Part shown: in pieces, positions 1 to 4,991 of the stretch
How positions within the stretch are numbered: the first letter of the stretch is position 1
Layout of the letters: the number at the start of each line of letters is the position of its first letter
Assembly (NCBI GenBank): GCA_005798965.1
Contig: SYIB01000099.1
Coordinates: forward strand, 1 to 6,974
DNA from: Planctomycetia bacterium
GTDB taxonomy: Bacteria; Planctomycetota; Phycisphaerae; Phycisphaerales; SM1A02
Direction: 5' to 3'
Length of the DNA stretch: 6,974 nucleotides
Position numbers and translations under genes: made by a program
The notes under the pieces: generated by a model
Databases searched by the model: none
The model's input: the letters and a program-made list of their open reading frames with translations, nothing else
What the model was told of the DNA's origin: nothing

Positions 1-946
1 GAACGGGAAGGCGGGCCATGCGCTCGCGCAGTTCTTCCTCCGTCAGCGAGGCGGGACCCTCATCGGCTGCGTCGGCCTCCAAGGCCTCGTCGTCGTACAA
101 GGCGTCTTCGTCGCACTCGAGCTCGGCGTCCTCAGCCTCCTCGGCTTCGACCTCCTCAGCGTCAAGGACCGCGATGGCCGAGTTGTCGGGTTCTGCGTCG
201 ATGGCCGCAGCGTTTGACGTGCGGCGCATCGGGCGAGCCTGGGGCTCATCCTTCACGGCGGCCGCAGTGCCGCTGACCGTGGCGACCGCGGGCTGCGGCC
301 TTGCGGTAGCGCGCGCGATCAAGCCGCGCCAATCGGTCTTCCACAGCGGCTCAAGCGCCTCGCCCACGCGCGCAAAGGCCTTGGGCAGCATGCCGAGCAG
401 CTCGTCGGCGGCCACCATCAGACCGAGCACCAGCGCGAGCAGCAGGATCAGGCTCGTGCCAACGCCGTTGAACCGTGCCACGAACTGCTGCGCGAACCAT
501 TGCGGGATCAATCCTGCTTCCGCGCCTGCGAGCGAACCGAGCCGCGGGAACCATGTCGCGTGGAGGGCGCTGAAGGCGATCATGGCGATCACCACACCCA
601 CCACGCGCACCATCGGGTGCGAGATCGCGCGGCCGGTGAAGGTGGCCCAGAGCGCGATGCCCCCCAGGATCATGGCGATCCATGCTCCGAAGCCGAACGC
701 TTCATAGACCGTGAGGGCGACCATCGCACCAACGGCACCCATCAGGTTCGCCGGTGGCTGGTTCCACGACGCAACGGTGCGGCTAGGCGCATCGGCGGCG
801 TCAAAGGACACCAAGGCAAGTGCCGTGAGCACCCACGCGGCGAAGGCGGCGATCCAGCCGATCTTGCGCGTGAGCGGGGCAGGGGGAAGGTCGAGGACAG
901 CGCGCCCGGTGGGGCGTGCAACAGCCATAGGCGAAGTCCGTGCCAT
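1..946 (-). CDS. ftsK: Probable FtsK-type DNA translocase, N-terminal part (cut by window edge)
   Basis: FtsK/SpoIIIE proteins sit at the division septum and pump chromosomal DNA. Only the first 315 codons are here; the RecA-like motor lies beyond position 1. Read on the minus strand, the protein has hydrophobic segments near residues 28-47, 67-83, 86-103, 112-130 and 162-180, matching the multi-pass FtsK N-terminal domain (family usually four helices). A linker follows that becomes very acidic at about 247-297 (runs such as EEVEAEEAEDAELECDEDA), then a more ordered stretch, LTEEELRERMARLPV, at the cut edge. That order of membrane domain, charged low-complexity linker and then a soluble domain is typical of FtsK. 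The start is uncertain: ATG at 946-944 gives MARTSP..., ATG at 928-926 gives MAVARPTG..., and neither has a clear Shine-Dalgarno. The gene is divergent from fabZ. With no Walker motifs visible, another membrane protein with an acidic tail remains possible. Confidence 0.68.
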   Translation of the reverse strand, partial: MARTSPMAVARPTGRAVLDLPPAPLTRKIGWIAAFAAWVLTALALVSFDAADAPSRTVASWNQPPANLMGAVGAMVALTVYEAFGFGAWIAMILGGIALWATFTGRAISHPMVRVVGVVIAMIAFSALHATWFPRLGSLAGAEAGLIPQWFAQQFVARFNGVGTSLILLLALVLGLMVAADELLGMLPKAFARVGEALEPLWKTDWRGLIARATARPQPAVATVSGTAAAVKDEPQARPMRRTSNAAAIDAEPDNSAIAVLDAEEVEAEEAEDAELECDEDALYDDEALEADAADEGPASLTEEELRERMARLPV

Positions 947-1017
947 ACGGGATTCATCGGCGTTTGGACCCCTTGCCGATGAGCCAAGACTGGTGGCTTT
1001 CGCTACCTTCCCCGACG
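947..1017. promoter_or_regulatory. Divergent intergenic region between ftsK-like gene and fabZ; candidate -10 TACCTT
   Basis: This gap of about 70 nt must hold the start signals of two genes read in opposite directions. On the plus strand TACCTT at 1004-1009 lies 8 nt before the ATG at 1018, in the context CTACCTTCCCCGACG, which closely resembles the sequence just before panB (CTACACTTCCCGC before ATG 4113). I see no convincing -35 at the usual distance. No clear -10 is visible for the minus-strand gene. The box assignment is inferred from similarity to the coaD and panB upstream sequences. Confidence 0.4.
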
Positions 1018-1428
1018 ATGCATTTCCGACTTGTCGATCAGGTGCTCGAGCGATCCGCCGACCGAGTGGTGGCGATCAAGAACGTGACCATCGCCGAGGA
1101 GTACCTGCAGGATCACTTTCCCACCTTCCCGGTGCTGCCTGGGGTGTTCATGCTCGAGGCGCTGGTCCAGACCGGTCGAGAGCTGCTCGCAGGCCGCGGA
1201 TGCGGCCGGGTGGTGCTCGGACAGGTCAAGGGGCTCAAGTACGGCAGCTTCGTGCGGCCTGGGGACACGCTGCGCATGGAGGTCACCTTCGACAAGGAGG
1301 TCGACGGCGGCTGGCAACTCAAGGGTGTTGCGACGGTGCTTCGACCGGGCGATGCCGCGTCCGACACGGCGTGCACCGGTCGGCTTATCATGCGAACGGT
1401 CCGAATTCCTGCACCAAACGGGGCGTGA
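1018..1428 (+). CDS. fabZ: FabZ-like 3-hydroxyacyl-ACP dehydratase (first of two)
   Basis: Hot-dog-fold dehydratase of type II fatty-acid synthesis, removing water from 3-hydroxyacyl-ACP to give trans-2-enoyl-ACP in the cytoplasm. The 136-residue product carries the FabZ core: LVDQVLE near residues 5-11, VVAIKNVTIAEE, then HFPTFPVLPGVFMLEALVQ with catalytic His33 and Glu47. Their 14-residue spacing is that of E. coli FabZ (His54/Glu68). VRPGDTL further on matches the conserved PGD turn. Start choice: ATG 1018 begins MHFRLVDQV, which lines up with the start of the second dehydratase (MRWMWIDQI) and sits just after a TANNNT box. ATG 979 would add 13 residues (MSQDWWLSLPSPT) and cannot be excluded, since FabZ proteins often have an LP-containing leader there. 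It is first in a fabZ-acp-fabZ row, 58 nt before the carrier protein. FabZ and FabA are hard to separate by eye, but the His/Glu pair and the short N-terminus favour FabZ. Confidence 0.88.
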   Translation: MHFRLVDQVLERSADRVVAIKNVTIAEEYLQDHFPTFPVLPGVFMLEALVQTGRELLAGRGCGRVVLGQVKGLKYGSFVRPGDTLRMEVTFDKEVDGGWQLKGVATVLRPGDAASDTACTGRLIMRTVRIPAPNGA

Positions 1429-1474
1429 GGACCGATAGCGCTTCATTGATCGGTTCCGAGCATTGACCCCCTGA

Positions 1475-1480
1475 GGGAGG
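1475..1480 (+). promoter_or_regulatory. Ribosome binding site fixing the GTG start of the carrier protein
   Basis: GGGAGG lies 6 nt upstream of GTG 1487. It is one of the clearest Shine-Dalgarno sequences in the window and supports this non-ATG start, which gives the N-terminus MALTNDEIFRKV. Confidence 0.65.
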
Positions 1481-1486
1481 CCTGAC

Positions 1487-1891
1487 GTGGCGTTGACGAA
1501 TGACGAGATCTTCCGGAAGGTCCAAGGTGTGCTGGTCGATGCGCTGGGCGTCGATGATGGCGATGTGACCCCCGATGCCGTGCTCACCACGGATCTGGGC
1601 GCTGAGAGCATCGACTTCCTGGACATCACCTTCCGGTTGGACAAGGCCTTCACCACGGCTGAGAAGCCCTTCAAGATCGGGCAGGGCGAACTCTTCCCCG
1701 AGAACCTGATGGCCAACCCCGACCTCGTGAAGGACGGCAAGTTCACCGATACCGGCATGGCGCTCCTCAAGGAGAAGATGCCACACGTGGACTTTGCCTC
1801 GTTCGATGCCGACCGGCGCGTCGAGGCCGTCAGCGAGCTCTTCACGGTGAAGAGCCTCTGCACCTTCGTCGCCCGCAAGCTCGGCCACTGA
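1487..1891 (+). CDS. Extended AcpXL-like acyl carrier protein
   Basis: Small acidic carrier that holds growing acyl chains on a 4'-phosphopantetheine arm attached to a serine. The attachment motif is DLGAESIDFLD with Ser41, preceded by the usual helix I and loop (EIFRKVQGVLVDALG, then DVTPDAVL). The pattern DLGxxSxDFLDxxFxxDKxF and a late LFTVKSLCTFVARKL resemble AcpXL of rhizobia (from memory, [20 protein letters not shown] and YFVLKNLC), the carrier for very-long-chain acyl groups of lipid A. At 134 residues it is far longer than ordinary ACP (about 80) or AcpXL (about 92). The extra length lies mainly between about residues 56 and 100, after helix II and before the last helix, so the domain is expanded internally. 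It starts with GTG behind a good ribosome binding site and sits between two FabZ-like dehydratases, the likely partners. The carrier assignment is strong; the AcpXL relationship and substrate are inference. Confidence 0.87.
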   Translation: MALTNDEIFRKVQGVLVDALGVDDGDVTPDAVLTTDLGAESIDFLDITFRLDKAFTTAEKPFKIGQGELFPENLMANPDLVKDGKFTDTGMALLKEKMPHVDFASFDADRRVEAVSELFTVKSLCTFVARKLGH

Positions 1892-2018
1892 GCCCCCGAC
1901 CGCGCACGGCTCGGTCCGTTGAGGTCTGGCGTGAGGTTTGGCTCGAGCCCTGTCTTGAGCTCTTGGACGCAGTCAGCGGCGCGGTCTCGTACGTTCGCCG
2001 AACACAGGACACCCACCC
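1892..2018 (+). promoter_or_regulatory. Intergenic region before second dehydratase; weak promoter candidate
   Basis: This 127-nt gap holds TACGTT at 1990-1995 as a possible -10 and TTGGAC at 1963-1968 as a possible -35, but the 21-nt spacing is longer than the usual 17. AGGA at 2005-2008 is a poorly placed ribosome binding site (10 nt before ATG 2019). A 10-nt perfect palindrome, GGCTCGAGCC, lies at 1940-1949. GACCG (1898-1902) and CGGTC (1912-1916) could form a weak 5-bp hairpin just after the carrier gene. There is no strong terminator, so the second dehydratase may also be read from upstream. Confidence 0.28.
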
Positions 2019-2534
2019 ATGCGATGGATGTGGATCGACCAGATCACGACGTTCGAACCCAACCGCCGCATGGTGGCGGTCAAGAACGTGAGTCTCGCCG
2101 AGGAGCATCTGCACCAGCATTTCGCTGCGGGCCCGGATGGTCCTGCGTGCCCGGTCATGCCCATGAGCCTCATGGTCGAGGGCATGGCGCAGACGGCGGG
2201 GGTGTTGGTGGGGAGCGTGAACCGCTTCCGTGAGAAGGTCATCCTGGCCAAGGTGAACGACGCCCGGATCGACCGCGAGGTGATCCCGGGGCAGACGATC
2301 CGCTACGACGCCACGATCGAGCGCATGGATGCCGCCGGCGCGAGCACCATGGGGCTGATCGATGTACTCGATCATCGCACGGGGTCCTGGGAACGCATCG
2401 GCGAGATCAGCTTGATGTTCAGCCACATCGATGCCAACCGCAGCGGCTTGCAGTTCCCTGAGCACAACTTCGTCTTCAGCGACAACTTCAGGCTGATCCT
2501 TGAGCAGGCCGGCCTTGGGTCGTTGGCAGACTGA
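2019..2534 (+). CDS. FabZ-like 3-hydroxyacyl-ACP dehydratase with enlarged active-site loop (second of two)
   Basis: A 171-residue hot-dog-fold protein related to the first dehydratase. The shared layout is clear: MRWMWIDQI against MHFRLVDQV, MVAVKNVSLAEEHLHQHF against VVAIKNVTIAEEYLQDHF, and IPGQTI in place of VRPGDTL. Candidate catalytic residues are His34 and Glu54 (in MSLMVEGMAQTAG). They are 20 residues apart instead of 14, because HFAAGPDGPACPVMP replaces the compact HFPxxPVxP loop. The C-terminus runs about 25 residues past the core (to QAGLGSLAD). REKVILAKVNDARI is the usual central strand region. The family reaction is dehydration of 3-hydroxyacyl-ACP, but the altered loop and tail suggest a different substrate or a scaffold-like role; some relatives in lipid clusters are isomerases or of unknown function. 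The neighbouring carrier protein is the probable substrate carrier. The start is fixed by the alignment, since the ribosome binding site is weak. Confidence 0.8.
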   Translation: MRWMWIDQITTFEPNRRMVAVKNVSLAEEHLHQHFAAGPDGPACPVMPMSLMVEGMAQTAGVLVGSVNRFREKVILAKVNDARIDREVIPGQTIRYDATIERMDAAGASTMGLIDVLDHRTGSWERIGEISLMFSHIDANRSGLQFPEHNFVFSDNFRLILEQAGLGSLAD

Positions 2535-2591
2535 ATGGCGCGAGACGGCAATCGCCTCGACGCCGGGGCGCAACAGTGCGCCAATGGATAA

Positions 2592-2626
2592 GGCCTCGCT
2601 CGGGGAGGCACACACCGAGCAAGGCC
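2592..2626. terminator. Inverted repeat, possible terminator after second dehydratase
   Basis: GGCCTCGCTCGG (2592-2603) and CCGAGCAAGGCC (2615-2626) pair over 12 positions with one C-A mismatch, around an 11-nt loop. The repeat begins 57 nt after the dehydratase stop codon. There is no T-run after it on the plus strand, so it is not a classic intrinsic terminator. It could be a U-tract-less terminator, a transcript-end stabiliser or a protein site. Confidence 0.45.
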
Positions 2627-2665
2627 GATCCAGGGTCAAGAAAATGCGACGCCCGTGTTCCGTTC

Positions 2666-2708
2666 CCGGCTGACTCATGAGAGACCCAGCCGGCGGTTTC
2701 ACCCGCCG
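2666..2708. repeat. Two overlapping, mutually exclusive hairpins upstream of coaD
   Basis: CCGGCTG (2666-2672) can pair with CAGCCGG (2687-2693) over 7 bp with a 14-nt loop that contains the palindrome CTCATGAG (2674-2681). CGGCGG (2691-2696) can pair with CCGCCG (2703-2708) over 6 bp with a 6-nt loop. The two stems share bases 2691-2693 and cannot both form fully. They belong to the 263-nt gene-free stretch 2535-2797, in which I see no credible coding sequence. They lie upstream of the proposed coaD promoter, so they would be in an RNA only if transcription comes from the fabZ side or a promoter not seen. Confidence 0.35.
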
Positions 2709-2760
2709 CGGACGAAGGGTCGAATCCAGGCGCAGGCGGCGCAAGCGCAACGATCGATCT

Positions 2761-2797
2761 TTCTGTGATCCGCGCGAAAACCCCTAGACTCCTGCAC
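2761..2797 (+). promoter_or_regulatory. Candidate coaD promoter with near-leaderless start
   Basis: TAGACT at 2785-2790 is a good -10 hexamer, with a weak -35 candidate TTCTGT at 2761-2766 (18-nt spacing). The GTG start at 2798 is only 7 nt after the -10, so the transcript would begin at or next to the start codon. No Shine-Dalgarno is present, as expected for a leaderless message. The context CCCCTAGACTCCTGCAC closely matches the sequence before panB. Confidence 0.5.
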
Positions 2798-3355
2798 GTG
2801 GCACACCATCTGGCCGTCTTTACCGGCTCCTTCGACCCGGTCACCTACGGGCATCTCGATGTCCTGCAGCGCGCGCGCGGTCTGTTCGACGAGATCGTCA
2901 TCGCCGTGGGCCACAATCCCGACAAGCCGGGCGTCTTCAGCTTCGAGGAGCGTGTTGATCTGCTCAACGAGCTCGTCGGCGAACTGGTGGCGACCCACCC
3001 TCGCGGAGCCGCGGTGCGCGTGGCGCACTACACCGGTCTGACGGTCGACTTCGCGCGCGAGGTGGGGGCAAGCGCCATCATCCGCGGCATCCGCAACGTC
3101 ACAGACCTCAATGCCGAATGCCAAGCGGCGATCACCAATCGCCAGGTCGCCGGCATCGAGACGGTCTTCATCCTCACGAGCGAGAAGTATGCCTACGCGA
3201 GCAGCAGCCTGATCCGGCAGATCGCCGCGTTCGGGGGCAGCATGGACACGCTCACGCCGTTCGTGCCCGATCGCGTGCAACTGGCCCTTCGTGCCAAGCT
3301 CGATGACCCATCGAATCCGCTCGGACGCCTGCGTGCCGAGCAGGCCCAGGATTGA
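2798..3355 (+). CDS. coaD: Phosphopantetheine adenylyltransferase
   Basis: Catalyses the fourth of five steps from pantothenate to coenzyme A: ATP plus 4'-phosphopantetheine gives dephospho-CoA and pyrophosphate. The sequence begins AVFTGSFDPVTYGHLDVL, with the nucleotidyltransferase TxGH motif at residues 16-19. IIRGIRNVTDLNAE at about 94-107 corresponds to RGLRAVADFEYE in E. coli, and the SSSLIR motif at 135-140 is the conserved ISSSxxR-type ATP-binding element. The start was set at GTG 2798 because family members begin only a few residues before the AVFxGSFDP strand; GTG 2765 would add 11 residues and overlap the promoter. At 185 residues it is longer than the usual 160 or so, the excess being mostly a C-terminal tail (after DRVQLALRAK). 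The next gene is 39 nt downstream and probably co-transcribed. All key residues are present, so the assignment is firm. Confidence 0.95.
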   Translation: MAHHLAVFTGSFDPVTYGHLDVLQRARGLFDEIVIAVGHNPDKPGVFSFEERVDLLNELVGELVATHPRGAAVRVAHYTGLTVDFAREVGASAIIRGIRNVTDLNAECQAAITNRQVAGIETVFILTSEKYAYASSSLIRQIAAFGGSMDTLTPFVPDRVQLALRAKLDDPSNPLGRLRAEQAQD

Positions 3356-3394
3356 TGTCAGCCTGACCGGCGTGCCGACTCCCGCAGGACCACC

Positions 3395-4084
3395 ATGGCA
3401 GCTCCCACCATTCGCGTTCTCTCGCTCGGCGCCATGTCAGGCCATCCGCTCTGGGGCGAGAAGGGTGACATACGGGCCGCGCACGCCACGACCACGCTCA
3501 TCGAGGCCGCGGGCCGCAGGATCCTCGTGGACCCGAGCCTTCCCCCGCAGGTCCTCCTGCCGCGCATGCAGGAACGCACCAACCACCCGCCTGATGCCAT
3601 CACCGATGTCTTCCTGACGAGCTTCCAGCCCATGCGCCGACGCGGTCTCGCGGCATTCGACAAGGCTGAGTGGTGGATCACCGAGCGCGAACGCGAGGCG
3701 TCGCAGTCGAGCCTTCGTGAGAGCCTTGAGCAGGCCGAGGAGGCGGAAGATCGAGATCTGATCCGGCTCATCGAGTCGGAGATGGCCGTGCTGGCGCGCT
3801 GCCGAGACTGCGAGGATCGCATGGTCGAGGGAGTCGATCTCTATCCGATGTACGGCGTCACGCCCGGCAGCGCGGGGCTCTTGGTGCTTGATGCGTCCAG
3901 CGCCACGCTCGTCTGCGGCGATGCGATCCCGACGCTCGAGCATCTGGCGCAGGGCAAGGTCTTCAGCCCATGCTGGGACCTTGAGGCCGCACAGGACAGC
4001 TTCCGCGAGGCGCTCGAGGTGGCCGACGTGCTGGTGCTCGGTCGCGACGGGATGGTCGTGAACCCGGTCCGCCGGTTGATGTGA
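3395..4084 (+). CDS. MBL-fold protein lacking most metal-binding residues
   Basis: A 229-residue protein with the outline of a metallo-beta-lactamase fold: an opening strand (IRVLSLG), HATTTLIEAAGRRILVDPSLP at 30-50, ITDVFLTSFQPMRRRGLAAF at 69-88, a late GVTPGSAGLLVLD (154-166), LVCGDAIPTLEH (172-183) and VLVLGRDGMV (212-221). In active members the first motif reads THxHxDHxxGL. Here the corresponding positions appear to be Ser76, Gln78, Met80 and Arg81. The usual PGH and final GH histidines are also absent (PGS, GRD), leaving mainly Asp176. Residues about 95-135 are helical and charged, possibly a coiled coil. It is therefore likely to be a pseudoenzyme or to use a different site; no substrate can be named. 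It lies between coaD and panB, with AGGA at 3386-3389 five nt before the ATG. The fold call is by motif pattern only. Confidence 0.72.
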   Translation: MAAPTIRVLSLGAMSGHPLWGEKGDIRAAHATTTLIEAAGRRILVDPSLPPQVLLPRMQERTNHPPDAITDVFLTSFQPMRRRGLAAFDKAEWWITEREREASQSSLRESLEQAEEAEDRDLIRLIESEMAVLARCRDCEDRMVEGVDLYPMYGVTPGSAGLLVLDASSATLVCGDAIPTLEHLAQGKVFSPCWDLEAAQDSFREALEVADVLVLGRDGMVVNPVRRLM

Positions 4085-4106
4085 TCGGGCCATTGGCCCC
4101 TACACT
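4076..4106 (+). promoter_or_regulatory. Candidate panB promoter with near-leaderless start
   Basis: TTGATG (4076-4081) as -35 and TACACT (4101-4106) as -10 are 19 nt apart. The ATG at 4113 is 6 nt after the -10, with no Shine-Dalgarno between. The -35 overlaps the end of the MBL-fold gene. The context CCCCTACACTTCCCGC is nearly the same as that before coaD. Confidence 0.5.
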
Positions 4107-4112
4107 TCCCGC

Positions 4113-4991
4113 ATGATCGAAACGACCTCGACTGAGGCCGGTGAACGGCAGCCGGTGACGATCCGCACCCTCCTTCGGATGGTGCGCGCCGGGCAGCGCT
4201 TTGCCTGCCTGACCTGCTACGACGCCACGACCGCACGGTGGCTCGAGCGCTCGGGCGTGCATGTGCTGCTGGTGGGTGACACCGCGGCGGAAGTGGTGCT
4301 CGGCCTTCCCAGCACGGTGCACGCACCGCTCGACGTGATGCTGGCCCTGACTGCCGGCGTGAAGCGCGGAGCACCAAGCACGGTCGTCATGGGCGACATG
4401 CCCTTCATGAGCTACCAGGCGGAGGACGCCGAGGGAATTCGAAACGCAGGCCGGTTCCTGACCGAAGGGCTGGCGGACCTCGTCAAGCTTGAGGTGGATC
4501 GATCGTTCGCGCCGCTCGTCACGGGCATGGTGCGCGCCGGCATACCGGTCGTGGCGCACATTGGATCGAGGCCCCAGCAGGCGAAGCGGCACGGGGGTTA
4601 CTACGCCGCGGGGCGCAGCGCCGACGGTGCGATGGCACTCGTGGACGATGCCCAGTCGATGCTCGATGCCGGGGCTTCGATGCTCCTGGTGGAAGCTGCA
4701 CCCGCTGATGTCACGCAGGCGATCGTCGAGCGAGCCACCGTGCCTGTGATCGGCTGCGGTGCCGGCCCGGCGTGCCATGGGCAGGTCGTCGTGCTGCATG
4801 ATCTTCTGGGGATGACTGACTGGCAGCCTGCTTTCGCGACGCCCGCATGCCGGCTCGGCGAGGGGCTCATCCAGGCCGGGCGCGCCTGGTGCGCGCGCGT
4901 CGCCGCCAACGAACTGGGCGAGCACCCGATCGTGATGCCACCAGACCAGCTCGAGGCGTTCCGCCGGGCGCTGGGTTCGAGGGGCGGATGA
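4113..4991 (+). CDS. panB: 3-methyl-2-oxobutanoate hydroxymethyltransferase (ketopantoate hydroxymethyltransferase)
   Basis: First committed step of pantothenate synthesis: transfers a hydroxymethyl group from 5,10-methylene-tetrahydrofolate to 2-oxoisovalerate, making ketopantoate. The 292-residue TIM-barrel sequence shows LTCYDATTARWLERSG (33-48), the metal ligand Asp56 in VLLVGD, Asp95 in GDMPFMSY, Glu127 in LVKLE, and the catalytic Glu194 in LLVEAAP. VIGCGAG with a following GQVVVLHDLLGMTD (about 212-236) is the family C-terminal signature. Differences from E. coli PanB are VGDTAAE for VGDSLGM (Thr in place of the substrate-contacting Ser) and GSRPQQAKRHGGY for GLTPQSxxxxGGY. All metal and acid residues are kept, so activity is likely. 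The first 15 or so residues are an extra N-terminal leader. The stop codon overlaps the protease start (ATGATGA-type junction), implying a shared transcript. Confidence 0.93.
   Translation: MIETTSTEAGERQPVTIRTLLRMVRAGQRFACLTCYDATTARWLERSGVHVLLVGDTAAEVVLGLPSTVHAPLDVMLALTAGVKRGAPSTVVMGDMPFMSYQAEDAEGIRNAGRFLTEGLADLVKLEVDRSFAPLVTGMVRAGIPVVAHIGSRPQQAKRHGGYYAAGRSADGAMALVDDAQSMLDAGASMLLVEAAPADVTQAIVERATVPVIGCGAGPACHGQVVVLHDLLGMTDWQPAFATPACRLGEGLIQAGRAWCARVAANELGEHPIVMPPDQLEAFRRALGSRGG

Noticed and set aside
18..707. Ser/Ala-rich 229-residue plus-strand reading frame
   Set aside because: It is antisense to the FtsK-like gene. The serine runs are the complement of the Glu/Asp/Ala codons of the acidic linker, and the other strand gives coherent transmembrane segments.
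1003..2016. 337-residue minus-strand reading frame across fabZ and acp
   Set aside because: The plus strand carries recognisable FabZ and carrier-protein motifs throughout; the minus product has no family-like pattern and is explained by high GC.
2717..2727. GGGTCGAATCC, resembling a tRNA T-arm
   Set aside because: The T-loop is one base short and there is no acceptor stem, D-arm or anticodon arm at the proper distances.
2488..2844. Minus-strand reading frame covering the fabZ-coaD gap
   Set aside because: It overlaps the ends of two firm genes, lacks a ribosome binding site and has no recognisable features.
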